NCBI RefSeq assembly: GCF_014145325.1 | Contig: NZ_JACHTF010000005.1 | Span: 62,001 to 126,000 of the forward strand | Length of the DNA stretch: 64,000 nt | Direction: 5' to 3' | Source of the DNA: Marilutibacter spongiae | Lineage (GTDB): Bacteria; Pseudomonadota; Gammaproteobacteria; Xanthomonadales; Xanthomonadaceae | In this document: positions 25,622 through 34,515 of the stretch, piece after piece | Position numbering within the stretch: the first letter of the stretch is position 1 | Layout of the letters: the number at the start of each line of letters is the position of its first letter | Notes under the pieces: generated by a model | Seen by the model: the letters and a program-made list of their open reading frames with translations, nothing else | What the model was told of the DNA's origin: nothing | Database searches by the model: none | Program-made: the position numbers and the translations under genes

Positions 25622-27376
25622 TCACGGACAGGCTCCAGGCGTCCCGGGGGTGTCGTGCAGGGGCTCGGGGGGGCGCACCTGCAGGTAGCGCGCGCGCTTG
25701 CGCGGCCGCAACTGGTGCATGTCGACCTCGATCAGCCCATCCACCGAGTCGCTGAAGCCGGGGTCGACGCCGAACGCGAGGAAACGGGCGCCACCGGGTT
25801 CGCACAGCTCGGTGTACTGCTTGTAGAGCATGGGCAGCGCCGCCCCCATCGCCTCGAGGTTGTCGCGCAGGACCGCGAAGGCCGTGTCCGCGTCCAGGGC
25901 CTCGTCGAAGCCCGGCGGCGCGGCGCGGTAGCTGAAGGGTCGATTGGACACCGCCTGCCCCTCGGCGCTCCCGTAGAAGCGGCTGTAATAGGCGACGATC
26001 TGCTCGCGCGCGTCGACCGGCAGCGCGGCACTGATCGACACCGGTCCATACAGGTAGCGCACCCCGGGGTGGGCCACGAGGTAGGCGCCAATGCCCTGCC
26101 ACAGGTAGTCGATGCTGCGGCTGCCCCAGTACTCCGGCACCACGAAGCTGCGTCCCAGCTCCATGCCTTCCAGCAGTCGCGGCAGGGACGCGTCGGCGTA
26201 GCGGAACAGGGATGCGGTATACAGGCCGGCGAGCCCCCGCGTCGGCAGCACGTCGGCACCCCGGGCGACCCGGTACGCCCCGGCCAGCCGGCGCGCCGGG
26301 GCATCCCACAGCACGATGTGCTCGTACCAGCCGTCGTACGCGTCCAGGTCCAGCGCCGAGCCGGTGCCTTCGCCGACGCGACGGAACGTCAGCTCGCGCA
26401 GGCGCCCGATCTCGCGCAGCAGCTGAGAACCGGTGGCGAGCCGGCCGACCCGGATCTGCTTGCCGTCGGCGGTGGCGCCCAGCAGGGCCAGGCGCGCCAC
26501 GCCGCGCGCGACCACGTCGGCATCGACGGGCGGTACGAGGGGAACCGGTGCGTCATCGAGCCGTCCCGCCGGCGGCGCGCGGCGCGTGCCGATCGCGTGC
26601 AGTTCGCGGCGGACGCGGCGCAGCAGGTCCGCCGGCTCGGTGTCCGCGGGCAGGTGCAGCAGGCGCCCGATGCGCAGGGTGACGCGTCGGCGCCGGCGGG
26701 CGAACATTTCCCGCGCCAGCAACATGGTGCCCATCGGCTTGAAGACCGCCGACGCGCCATAGAACAGCGCCGAGTTGCGGGCCTGCACGCGGATCGGCAG
26801 GACCGGCGCGCCGCTGCGCCGGGCAAAGCGCAGGAAGCCGCGCCGCCAACGACCGTCGGAGACGCCGCGCAGCCCCAGGCGCGCGACCTCGCCCGCGGGG
26901 AACACGATCACGCAGTGCTCCTGCTCCAGCGCCGCCTGCACCGCGCGCAGGCTCTCGACGCCTGCGGCCCCGCCAATCACCCGGACCGGCAGCAGCAGGC
27001 CGTCCAGGCCATCCACCATCGACAGCAGCTCGTTGGCGACGATGCGCACGTCGCGGCGCACGCTGCCGACGAGATCGAGCAGGGCCAGCGCATCGAGCGC
27101 GCCGGAAGGATGGTTGGCGATGACCAGGAGGCGACCGCGGGCTGGAATCCGGTCTCGCTCGGTGGGGTCGACGACGTAATGCGCCTGGAGGAAGTCCAGC
27201 GCCGCGGTGACGAAATCGAAGCCCCGCAGGTGGCGGTTCGCCTCCAGGAAGCGTTCGGCCTCGTCCAGTCGCGACCAGCGGCCCAGGGTCCTGAGCAGGG
27301 GCCGCGACAGGCGCGACCTGCGGCCACTGAACCAGTGCGGGAAACGCTGTTGCAGACGCTCTTCGATCCGGCCCAT
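25622..27376 (-). CDS. bifunctional acyltransferase, OlsF-like (lyso-lipid O-acyltransferase + GNAT N-acyltransferase)
   Basis: A 584-residue fusion. The N-terminal half (about 1-280) is a PlsC-type acyltransferase with the variant motif NHPSGALD (NHxxG rather than NHxxxxD) and an FPAGEVAR block. The C-terminal half (about 300-584) resembles OlsB/haemolysin-type GNAT acyltransferases, with ELTFRRVGEG and GRSFVVPEYWG. This two-domain order matches OlsF enzymes, which make ornithine lipids from ornithine in two acylations. Ornithine-lipid function is inferred; acylation of other amines is possible. First gene of a three-gene minus-strand group with an LpxH-like phosphoesterase and a YdjM-like membrane protein. 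Confidence 0.82.
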   Translation of the reverse strand: MGRIEERLQQRFPHWFSGRRSRLSRPLLRTLGRWSRLDEAERFLEANRHLRGFDFVTAALDFLQAHYVVDPTERDRIPARGRLLVIANHPSGALDALALLDLVGSVRRDVRIVANELLSMVDGLDGLLLPVRVIGGAAGVESLRAVQAALEQEHCVIVFPAGEVARLGLRGVSDGRWRRGFLRFARRSGAPVLPIRVQARNSALFYGASAVFKPMGTMLLAREMFARRRRRVTLRIGRLLHLPADTEPADLLRRVRRELHAIGTRRAPPAGRLDDAPVPLVPPVDADVVARGVARLALLGATADGKQIRVGRLATGSQLLREIGRLRELTFRRVGEGTGSALDLDAYDGWYEHIVLWDAPARRLAGAYRVARGADVLPTRGLAGLYTASLFRYADASLPRLLEGMELGRSFVVPEYWGSRSIDYLWQGIGAYLVAHPGVRYLYGPVSISAALPVDAREQIVAYYSRFYGSAEGQAVSNRPFSYRAAPPGFDEALDADTAFAVLRDNLEAMGAALPMLYKQYTELCEPGGARFLAFGVDPGFSDSVDGLIEVDMHQLRPRKRARYLQVRPPEPLHDTPGTPGACP

Positions 27377-27557
27377 CCGTTCGCATCACTGGCGACCGTG
27401 AGGCCGTCGGCGGCAGCTTGCGGCCAACGCGCGACGCGCATGTGTCGCCGCGACGACAGGTCCGTGACACGGGTCCGGGCAGGCTGCGAACCCCGCGGAT
27501 GGCTTAACCCGCAGGAAACGGTCGGACGAGGCACAATGCATGTCCGCCCGGCAGCCT

Positions 27558-27603
27558 GTATCATTTCGCCATCCCTTTATCCGAATTGAAGGATATAGCC
27601 TCG
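27558..27603 (+). promoter_or_regulatory. metK -10 box and short leader hairpin
   Basis: TATCAT at 27558-27563 is a likely -10 box, giving a leader of about 34 bases. In it TATCC (27578-27582) can pair with GGATA (27591-27595) over an 8-base loop. The 3' arm overlaps the ribosome site AAGGA (27589-27593). No known SAM riboswitch class was recognised. Regulation by this hairpin is only a possibility. Confidence 0.4.
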
Positions 27604-28839
27604 ATGTCCAGCTACCTGTTCACCTCCGAATCCGTGTCCGAAGGCCATCCGGACAAGATCGCCGACCAGATTTCCGATGCCGTCCTCGACGCGATCCTGA
27701 CCCAGGACAAGCGCGCCCGGGTGGCCTGCGAGACGCTGGTGAAGACCGGCGCGGCGATCGTCGCCGGCGAAGTCACCACCACCGCGTGGGTGGACATCGA
27801 GGAGCTGACACGCAACGTCATCAACCAGATCGGCTACGACAATTCCGGCGTTGGCTTCGACGGCCACACCTGCGCGATCATCAACATGCTCGGCAAGCAG
27901 TCGCCGGACATCGCCGCGGGCGTCGACGGCAGCGCGAAGAAGCAGAAGAAGCCGGAAGAACAGGGCGCGGGCGACCAGGGCCTGATGTTCGGCTACGCCT
28001 GCAACGAGGCACCGGAATTCATGCCGGCGCCGATCTACTACAGCCACCGCCTCGTCGAGCAGCAGGCCAAGGTGCGCAAGAAGCGCAACTCGCCGCTGCC
28101 CTGGCTGCGCCCGGATGCCAAGAGCCAGGTGACCCTGCGCTACGACAACGCCAACCAGATCGTCGGCCTCGATGCCGTCGTGCTGTCGACGCAGCACGAC
28201 CCGGGCATCAAGCAGAAGGACCTGGTCGAGGCCGTGCGCGAGCACATCCTCAAGCCGGTGCTGCCGAAGAAGTGGCTCGACGCCCTGCCCAGGAACAAGG
28301 TGCACATCAACCCGACCGGCATCTTCGTGATCGGTGGCCCGGTGGGCGACTGCGGCCTGACCGGGCGCAAGATCATCGTCGACACCTACGGCGGCATGGC
28401 CCGCCACGGCGGCGGCGCGTTTTCCGGCAAGGACCCCTCGAAGGTCGACCGCTCGGCCGCGTACGCGGCCCGCTATGTCGCCAAGAACGTGGTCGCCGCG
28501 GGCCTGGCCGACAAGTGCGAAGTGCAGGTGAGCTACGCCATCGGCGTCGCCGAGCCGACCTCGATTTCGGTCACCACCTTCGGCACCGGCCGCATCAGCG
28601 ACGACAAGATCGAGAAACTGATCCGCAAGCACTTCGACCTGCGCCCCTACGGGATCGTCAAGATGCTCGACCTGATCCATCCGATCTACCAGGACACCGC
28701 GGCCTACGGCCACTTCGGCCGCAAGCCGAAGGAAGTCAGCTACGTCGACGGCGCCGGCACCAAGCAGGTCGCCACGGCCTTCTCCTGGGAAAAGACCGAC
28801 AAGGCCGAGGAGCTGCGCAAGGCCGCGAAGCTCAAGTAA
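27604..28839 (+). CDS. metK: S-adenosylmethionine synthetase
   Basis: A 411-residue cytoplasmic enzyme making SAM from methionine and ATP. Signatures: [17 protein letters not shown] near the N-terminus, [12 protein letters not shown] (family signature 1) and the P-loop-like [16 protein letters not shown] (signature 2). Length is somewhat longer than E. coli MetK because of a Lys-rich insertion near residue 118. The ATG at 27604 is preferred over an in-frame ATG at 27586 because AAGGA precedes it and the family starts there. A strong terminator follows. Confidence 0.98.
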   Translation: MSSYLFTSESVSEGHPDKIADQISDAVLDAILTQDKRARVACETLVKTGAAIVAGEVTTTAWVDIEELTRNVINQIGYDNSGVGFDGHTCAIINMLGKQSPDIAAGVDGSAKKQKKPEEQGAGDQGLMFGYACNEAPEFMPAPIYYSHRLVEQQAKVRKKRNSPLPWLRPDAKSQVTLRYDNANQIVGLDAVVLSTQHDPGIKQKDLVEAVREHILKPVLPKKWLDALPRNKVHINPTGIFVIGGPVGDCGLTGRKIIVDTYGGMARHGGGAFSGKDPSKVDRSAAYAARYVAKNVVAAGLADKCEVQVSYAIGVAEPTSISVTTFGTGRISDDKIEKLIRKHFDLRPYGIVKMLDLIHPIYQDTAAYGHFGRKPKEVSYVDGAGTKQVATAFSWEKTDKAEELRKAAKLK

Positions 28840-28875
28840 GCGCAACGGCGCCCGGCGCGGGGCGCCGCTCTCCGG

Positions 28876-28899
28876 AACGGGCCGCTTGCGGCCCGTTTT
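28876..28899 (+). terminator. rho-independent terminator after metK
   Basis: AACGGGCCGC pairs with GCGGCCCGTT around a short loop, followed by TTTT, 37 bp after the metK stop. Confidence 0.9.
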
Positions 28900-29101
28900 C
28901 ATGTCACCTTGCCGCCCGATGGTGTTTGATGGCCGTGCCGTAGGCCCGCACCCGTGTCGCGGACCCGTGGCCCGCATGGCGCCGCCTCGCGTGGCGGGCG
29001 CCCTCCACCGGCCTGCCGCAGCGCCACGATCGGCCGCACCGGCACCGTCCCGCGGGCACGCCAACAGTTATGGCACTCCCCCTTGGTGACGGAGCATGCC
29101 C

Positions 29102-30541
29102 ATGCCCGACAGGTTCGACGAAATGCACGACGCGGCCGGCGAGGTCCGGTCGCACTACCGGGCCTTCGACGACTGGGTGCGCGAGACCCCCGACGCGATC
29201 ATCGCCGGCAAGCGCCGCGAGGCGGAGATCTCCTTCACCCGCGTCGGCATCACCTTCTCGGTCTATGGCGAGGAGTCGGGCAACGAGCGCCTGATCCCGT
29301 TCGACATCGTGCCGCGCATCCTGCCGGCGTCGGAATGGCGGATGCTCGAAGCCGGCCTGCGCCAGCGCGTGCATGCGCTCAACCTGTTCCTGGGCGACGT
29401 CTACGGCGAGCAGCGGATACTCAAGGAAGGCCGCGTGCCGGCGCAGATGGTGCTCGGCAACAGCGAGTTCAGGCGTGAGATGCAGGGCCTGGCGGTCCCC
29501 GGTGGCATCTACTCGCACGTCTCGGGGATCGACCTGGTGCGCGCCGGCGACGGCGAGTACTACGTGCTCGAGGACAACCTCCGCGTGCCCTCGGGCGTGT
29601 CGTACATGCTGGAGAACCGGCGGATGATGGCGCGCCTGATCCCGGAACTGTTCGCCCGCCAGCAGATCGCGCCGGTGGAACGCTATCCCGACGCCCTGCT
29701 CGAGATCCTGCGCCAGGCGGCGCCGCCCGCGGTCGACAGCCCGATCGTCGCGGTGCTGACGCCGGGCGCGGCCAACTCGGCCTATTTCGAGCATGCCTTC
29801 CTCGCCCAGCAGATGGGCGTGGAACTGGTCGAGGGCGCCGACCTGTTCGTGCGCGACGACATGGTCTACATGCGCACCACGCGCGGTCCGCAGCGCGTGC
29901 ACGTGATCTATCGCCGCATCAACGACGACTACCTCGATCCGACCGTCTTCCGCCCCGAGTCGATGCTCGGCGTCCCGGGCCTGTTCGATGCCTACCGAGC
30001 CGGGCACGTCACCCTGGCCAACGCACCCGGCACCGGCGTCGGCGACGACAAGTCGATCTACCCGTTCGTCCCGGACATGATCCGCTTCTACCTGAGCGAG
30101 GAGCCGATCCTGCACAACGTGCCGACCTACCAGTTGCGCCACCCCGACGAGCGCCAGTACGTGCTCGACAACCTCGCCGACCTGGTGGTCAAGGAAGTCC
30201 ATGGCGCCGGCGGTTACGGCATGCTGGTCGGCCCGGCCGCCACCCGCGCGGAGATCGAGTCGTTCCGCCAGCGCATCCTCGACGATCCCGACAACTACAT
30301 CGGCCAGCCCACGTTGTCGCTGTCCACCTGCCCCACGTTCGTCGAGAGCGGCCTGGCGCCGCGCCACATCGACCTGCGTCCCTACATCCTCTCGGGCGAA
30401 AAGATCCACGTCATGCCCGGCGGCCTGACCCGGGTGGCCCTGCGCGAAGGCTCGCTGGTGGTGAACTCGTCGCAGGGCGGCGGCACCAAGGACACCTGGG
30501 TGCTCGATACCGACGCGCCACTGCCCGGAGGAGCCCGCTGA
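29102..30541 (+). CDS. circularly permuted ATP-grasp protein (DUF404/DUF407 type)
   Basis: A 479-residue ATP-grasp-family protein. Recognisable parts are FTRVGITFSVYG, GYYG-like nucleotide segments (VKEVHGAGGYGML near residue 365) and the acidic LRPYILSGEKI region. Circularly permuted ATP-grasp proteins are thought to ligate amino or peptide groups; the substrate is unknown. The gene overlaps the alpha-E gene by one base and an Anbu protease follows, a conserved cluster described for bacterial amidoligase systems. I prefer the ATG at 29102 to that at 29096, because GGAG is 7 bases before it and only 1 base before the other. Confidence 0.88.
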   Translation: MPDRFDEMHDAAGEVRSHYRAFDDWVRETPDAIIAGKRREAEISFTRVGITFSVYGEESGNERLIPFDIVPRILPASEWRMLEAGLRQRVHALNLFLGDVYGEQRILKEGRVPAQMVLGNSEFRREMQGLAVPGGIYSHVSGIDLVRAGDGEYYVLEDNLRVPSGVSYMLENRRMMARLIPELFARQQIAPVERYPDALLEILRQAAPPAVDSPIVAVLTPGAANSAYFEHAFLAQQMGVELVEGADLFVRDDMVYMRTTRGPQRVHVIYRRINDDYLDPTVFRPESMLGVPGLFDAYRAGHVTLANAPGTGVGDDKSIYPFVPDMIRFYLSEEPILHNVPTYQLRHPDERQYVLDNLADLVVKEVHGAGGYGMLVGPAATRAEIESFRQRILDDPDNYIGQPTLSLSTCPTFVESGLAPRHIDLRPYILSGEKIHVMPGGLTRVALREGSLVVNSSQGGGTKDTWVLDTDAPLPGGAR

Positions 30542-31560
30542 TGCTGTGCCGGACCGCCAACGACCTGTACTGGGTGGCGCGCCACATGGAGCGCGCCGAG
30601 AACACCGCCCGCCTGCTCGACGTGACGCAGCGCATCGCGATGCTGCCCGAGCGCCTGGACCGCGGCAAGGCGCAGGCCGCGCCCTGGCGCCGCGCGCTGG
30701 AAGCGCTGGGCGTGGCGGAGCGCTTCGAGGCCTGCCACGACCGCGTCGACGGCGAGACCGTGGTCGACTTCCTCCTGCTGTCGCCGGACAACCCCTCCTC
30801 CGTGCAACAGGCCTTCCATGCAGCCCGCGAGAACGCGCGCGCCCAGCGCGTGGCGATCACCGCGGAGATGTACGAAGACCTCAACGCGACCTGGCTCGAG
30901 ATGCGCGGCATCGACGCCGCGCGGATCCGCAACGAGGGCATCAGCGGCGTACTGGAGTGGATCAAGAACTGCTCGGCCTCGTTCCGCGGGGTCATGATCG
31001 GCACGCTCGGCCGCGACGAGGGCTACCACTTCCTGCGCCTGGGGACCTTCATCGAGCGTGCCGACTGGGCCATCCGCATGCTGGACGTCGTCGGCAGCGA
31101 CGCCGACCTGGCCGAGAGCCGCGAGGTCCGCGACGCGGTGGAGTACTTCCAGTGGAGCGCCCTGCTGCAATCGCTGTCCGCCTTCGAAACGTATCGCCGC
31201 CTCTACCGGGACTCGGTCAATCCCGTCACGGTCACCGAGCTGATGCTGCTCAACGGCGGCAACCCGCGCTCGCTGCGCACCTGCGTCGGTCGCCTCCACG
31301 AGGTCCTGCAGGCGCTGGCCGGGCACGACGGACTGGAAGTCGTGCGGCAGGCCGGCTCGCTCGCCGCCCAGGTACAGTACGCCCGGCTCGACGAGATCGT
31401 CGACAGCGGGCTGGAAGCCTGGCTGCACGACGCGATGGGGCGGCTTGCCCGGCTTGGCGACGAGATCCACCGCCAGTTCATGTCGGCCGACGGCCAGGGC
31501 GCGCGCGTGGGCGATGGCACGCGGGGCCCGTCGCAGGCACAGTCGGCGATGCGCCAGTGA
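30541..31560 (+). CDS. alpha-E domain protein
   Basis: A 339-residue all-helical protein that begins MLCRTANDLYWVARHMERAENTARLLD (only key parts: LYWVARHMERAENTAR). This is the start of the alpha-E (DUF403) family, always found with the circularly permuted ATP-grasp protein. It shares the A of its ATG with the stop of the preceding gene (TGATG), so translation is coupled. Its biochemical role is unknown; it probably forms part of the amide-bond-forming or peptide-tagging complex. Confidence 0.9.
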   Translation: MLCRTANDLYWVARHMERAENTARLLDVTQRIAMLPERLDRGKAQAAPWRRALEALGVAERFEACHDRVDGETVVDFLLLSPDNPSSVQQAFHAARENARAQRVAITAEMYEDLNATWLEMRGIDAARIRNEGISGVLEWIKNCSASFRGVMIGTLGRDEGYHFLRLGTFIERADWAIRMLDVVGSDADLAESREVRDAVEYFQWSALLQSLSAFETYRRLYRDSVNPVTVTELMLLNGGNPRSLRTCVGRLHEVLQALAGHDGLEVVRQAGSLAAQVQYARLDEIVDSGLEAWLHDAMGRLARLGDEIHRQFMSADGQGARVGDGTRGPSQAQSAMRQ

Positions 31561-31633
31561 ACCGCGCTTGCCACGCCCCGCCGTCCCGGCACAATGACAC
31601 TCCCGCGACCTGCCGCCATGCGGCCCGGAGCCC

Positions 31634-32380
31634 ATGACCTACTGCATCGGAATGAACCTCGACGCCGGCCTGGTGTTCCTGTCCGACGCAAGGACCAATG
31701 CCGGCGTGGACGACCTGCGCAGCGCCGGCAAGATGCGCACCTTCGGCAACGACGGCGAACGCCTGCTGGTGACGCTGTCGGCGGGGAACCTGTCGCTCAC
31801 CCAGAACGTCCTTAACCTGCTCGACCAACGCGCCCGGCACGAGCCCGACCGGCCGGGCCTGCACAACGCGCGCTCGATGGTCGACGTCGCGCAGCTCGTG
31901 GGCGATTGCATGCGCGAGGTGCGCGCGCGCGACGAGGCCTACCTGCGCGCGCGCGACATCGACCCCACCGGCAGCTTCATCGTCGGCGGGCAGATCGCTG
32001 GCGAGGCGCCGCGCCTGTTCCTGGTGTACTCGGAAGGCAATTTCATCGAAAGCACCCCCGAGACGCCGTATTTCCAGACAGGGGAGACGCGTTTCGGCAA
32101 ACCCATCATCGACCGCGTCATCGTGCCGGGCACGTCCCTGCACGAGGCCAGCAAGTGCGCGCTGGTGTCGATGGACTCGACCATGCGCGCCAACCTGTCG
32201 GTGGGCCCGCCGCTGGACCTGCTCGTATATCGGCGGGACAGCCTCGGCGCGCCGATCCAGCGCCGCCTGGAGGAAACCGATCCCTACCTGATGACCCTCC
32301 AGCGCCAATGGAACGATGCCCTGCGCATTGCCCTCAATGCGCTCGAGCCGGCGCCCTGGCTGGACGACTGCGACGGCTGA
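31634..32380 (+). CDS. Anbu proteasome-type protease
   Basis: A 248-residue protein of the Anbu (ancestral beta subunit, also BPH) family. The N-terminus MTYCIGM leaves Thr as residue 1 after removal of Met, the expected catalytic nucleophile. The body contains [21 protein letters not shown] and [17 protein letters not shown], all typical. Anbu assembles into open-ring or helical structures. It follows the ATP-grasp and alpha-E genes by 73 bp. No transglutaminase, the fourth common member, is present nearby. Confidence 0.92.
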   Translation: MTYCIGMNLDAGLVFLSDARTNAGVDDLRSAGKMRTFGNDGERLLVTLSAGNLSLTQNVLNLLDQRARHEPDRPGLHNARSMVDVAQLVGDCMREVRARDEAYLRARDIDPTGSFIVGGQIAGEAPRLFLVYSEGNFIESTPETPYFQTGETRFGKPIIDRVIVPGTSLHEASKCALVSMDSTMRANLSVGPPLDLLVYRRDSLGAPIQRRLEETDPYLMTLQRQWNDALRIALNALEPAPWLDDCDG

Positions 32381-32421
32381 ACGGGTGGCGCCGGCGGGAC
32401 GCCAGCGGGCGCGGCTCGCGG

Positions 32422-32427
32422 TAGAAT
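32422..32427 (+). promoter_or_regulatory. probable -10 box of ahcY transcript
   Basis: TAGAAT lies 10-15 bases before the start of the SAH riboswitch, the right place for the promoter of the riboswitch/ahcY transcript. No convincing -35 hexamer was found. Confidence 0.5.
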
Positions 32428-32436
32428 GCGCCCCTG

Positions 32437-32535
32437 CCCCGCCGAGGGGCGCTGCGACCGCCGCGATCGTCCCCCGGGACGGCCACCGCCGGCGGCCAGG
32501 CTCGGCAGGGTTTCACATGCACCAACGGCGCCCGG
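32437..32535 (+). ncRNA. SAH (S-adenosylhomocysteine) riboswitch
   Basis: The conserved blocks of the SAH riboswitch occur in order: CCGAGGGGCGCTGCGACC (32442-32459), CCAGGCTCGG (32496-32505) and AACGGCGCCC (32524-32533). GCCGAG in the first block pairs with CTCGGC in the second to close the core. It lies 63 bp before ahcY. SAH binding switches on ahcY, which removes the toxic product. Classified by sequence pattern; the fold was not computed. Confidence 0.93.
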
Positions 32536-32597
32536 TCTGCGAACCCCCGCCTCCGCGACGGCCGACGGCCGCCGGGGCGCACAGAACCGGAGTCCAC

Positions 32598-34046
32598 ATG
32601 AACGCTGTACAGAAGACCTTTTCCCAGGATGGCGACTACAAGGTCGCCGACATCTCGCTGGCCGACTGGGGCCGCAAGGAAATCGACATCGCCGAGCACG
32701 AGATGCCGGGCCTGATGTCCATCCGCCGCAAGCACGCCGCGCAAGCGCCGCTCAAGGGCGTGCGCGTGACCGGCTCGCTGCACATGACCATCCAGACCGC
32801 CGTCCTGATCGAAACGCTCAAGGACATCGGCGCGGACGTGCGCTGGGCCTCGTGCAACATCTTCAGCACGCAGGACCACGCCGCGGCCGCGATCGCCGCC
32901 ACCGGCACCCCGGTCTTCGCCTGGAAGGGCGAGACGCTGGAAGAGTACTGGGACTGCACCCTCGAGGCGCTGAGCTTCCCCGACGGAAAGGGTGGCTACC
33001 TCGGCCCGGAGCTGGTCGTCGACGACGGCGGCGACGTGACCTTGCTGATCCACAAGGGGTATGAGCTCGAGAAGGGCGACGCGAGCTGGGTCGAAAGCGC
33101 CTCGGGCAGCCACGAGGAGCAGGTCATCAAGAACCTGCTCAAGCGCGTCAATGCCGAGCGCCCGGGCTTCTGGACGACCGTCGTGGAAAGCTGGAAGGGC
33201 GTCTCCGAAGAGACCACCACCGGCGTCCACCGCCTGTACCAGCTGGCGCAGGACGGCAAGCTGCTGGTCCCGGCGATCAACGTCAACGACTCGGTCACCA
33301 AGTCCAAGTTCGACAACCTCTACGGCTGCCGCGAGTCGCTGGCCGACGGCCTCAAGCGCGCGATGGACGTGATGCTGGCCGGCAAGGTCGCGGTGGTCTG
33401 CGGCTACGGCGACGTCGGCAAGGGCTCGGCCCACTCGCTGCGCGCCTACGGCGCCCGCGTCGTGGTGACCGAGATCGATCCGATCTGCGCCCTGCAGGCG
33501 GCGATGGAGGGCTTCGAGGTCAACACGATCGAGAACACCCTCGGCCGCGGCGACATCTACGTCACCACCACCGGCAACAAGGACATCATCACCGTCGAGC
33601 ACATGCAGGCGATGAAGAACCAGGCGATCGTCTGCAACATCGGCCACTTCGACAACGAGATCCAGGTCGATGCCCTCTACGCCCTGTCCGGCGTCGAGCG
33701 CACGAACATCAAGCCGCAGGTCGACAAGTTCACCTTCAAGGACGGCCGCTCGATCTTCCTGCTGGCCGAGGGTCGCTTGGTCAACCTGGGCTGCGCGACC
33801 GGCCATCCGAGCTTCGTGATGAGCAACTCGTTCGCCAACCAGACGCTCGCCCAGATCGACCTGTGGGCGAACAAGGACGCATACGCGAACAAGGTGTACC
33901 TGCTGCCGAAGAAGCTCGACGAGGAGGTGGCCCGCCTGCACCTGGAGAAGATCGGCGTGAAGCTGACCACGCTCAGCCAGGAGCAGGCCGACTACATCGG
34001 CGTTGCCGTGGACGGCCCCTACAAGCCCGAGCACTACCGCTACTGA
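32598..34046 (+). CDS. ahcY: adenosylhomocysteinase (SAH hydrolase)
   Basis: A 482-residue cytoplasmic NAD-dependent enzyme that splits SAH into homocysteine and adenosine, completing the methyl cycle with metK and metF. Landmarks: [30 protein letters not shown], the NAD-binding [10 protein letters not shown] and the C-terminal KPEHYRY. Length (about 480) reflects the extra segment seen in many proteobacterial AhcY proteins. The ATG at 32598 follows the SAH riboswitch; earlier in-frame sequence is riboswitch RNA. Confidence 0.98.
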   Translation: MNAVQKTFSQDGDYKVADISLADWGRKEIDIAEHEMPGLMSIRRKHAAQAPLKGVRVTGSLHMTIQTAVLIETLKDIGADVRWASCNIFSTQDHAAAAIAATGTPVFAWKGETLEEYWDCTLEALSFPDGKGGYLGPELVVDDGGDVTLLIHKGYELEKGDASWVESASGSHEEQVIKNLLKRVNAERPGFWTTVVESWKGVSEETTTGVHRLYQLAQDGKLLVPAINVNDSVTKSKFDNLYGCRESLADGLKRAMDVMLAGKVAVVCGYGDVGKGSAHSLRAYGARVVVTEIDPICALQAAMEGFEVNTIENTLGRGDIYVTTTGNKDIITVEHMQAMKNQAIVCNIGHFDNEIQVDALYALSGVERTNIKPQVDKFTFKDGRSIFLLAEGRLVNLGCATGHPSFVMSNSFANQTLAQIDLWANKDAYANKVYLLPKKLDEEVARLHLEKIGVKLTTLSQEQADYIGVAVDGPYKPEHYRY

Positions 34047-34073
34047 GCCGGCGCGCGTCGCCAGCGGCATGTC

Positions 34074-34103
34074 GGAACGGGCGCCTCGCGGCGCCCGTTT
34101 CCG
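34074..34103 (+). terminator. terminator after ahcY
   Basis: GGAACGGGCGCC pairs with GGCGCCCGTTTCC across a 4-base loop (TCGC). The T run is short (three), but the stem is very strong and lies about 30 bp after the ahcY stop. Confidence 0.8.
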
Positions 34104-34161
34104 TTGCGGGGAGCCGGACATCCCGGCGATCGCGGGGATGACGAGGGGTGGTCGCATGGCA

Positions 34162-34256
34162 CCGTAGGATGGGTTGCGCGAAGCAAGGGCCATCGCGCGT
34201 CATGCGTGCGGCTGCGCCCACGGCGGGATTCGCCTTCGGCTCTACCCACCCTACGG
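34162..34256. repeat. dispersed palindromic element A, copy 2
   Basis: A 95-bp copy bounded by CCGTAGGATGGGTT and ACCCACCCTACGG. It shares GCGCGAAGC and CGCCTTCGGCTC with copy 1 at 3576-3663; the middle has diverged. Confidence 0.82.
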
Positions 34257-34294
34257 CCAGGGCGCGGCCAAACCCGTTCGGCGGACCCAAAAAC

Positions 34295-34377
34295 CGTCAT
34301 TCCAGCGAACGCTGGAATCCAGCCTTTGGCCAAGCTCGGGCGTTCTCCGCGGCCCGGCGCAGCGCGCTGGAATGACG
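34295..34377. repeat. element B with perfect 13-bp inverted ends (MITE-like)
   Basis: An 83-bp element begins CGTCATTCCAGCG and ends CGCTGGAATGACG, an exact inverted repeat. The left end also forms an internal hairpin with CGCTGGAATCC. No coding capacity. A left-end fragment is at 3714-3745. Confidence 0.8.
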
Positions 34378-34400
34378 AAAAGTGGTGGCCTGTCACCGCG

Positions 34401-34455
34401 GGAGGGGTTGCGCGAAGCAGAACCCATCGTGCGCAGCGGGCGAAAGCCATTGGCC
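34401..34455. repeat. element A, partial third copy
   Basis: AGGGGTTGCGCGAAGCAGAA followed by CCCATCGTGCGCAGCGGGCG matches the left half of element A (compare 3580-3617). The right half is missing. Confidence 0.65.
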
Positions 34456-34515
34456 TTGCCCGCCCCCGGTGCGATGCCCGCCGCGTGTTCCCGCGGTGGC
34501 GTGAGGCACCGTGCT

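Larger units (their letters stand above)
34104..34515. other. gene-free repeat island between ahcY and the GST gene
   Basis: About 410 bp holding a full element A (34162-34256), a full element B (34295-34377) and a partial second element A (34401-34455). No gene was found. Confidence 0.8.

Noticed and set aside
27377-27603. Possible SAM riboswitch before metK
   Set aside because: No conserved blocks of SAM-I, SAM-II, SAM-IV or SAM/SAH classes were recognised; only a small hairpin is present.
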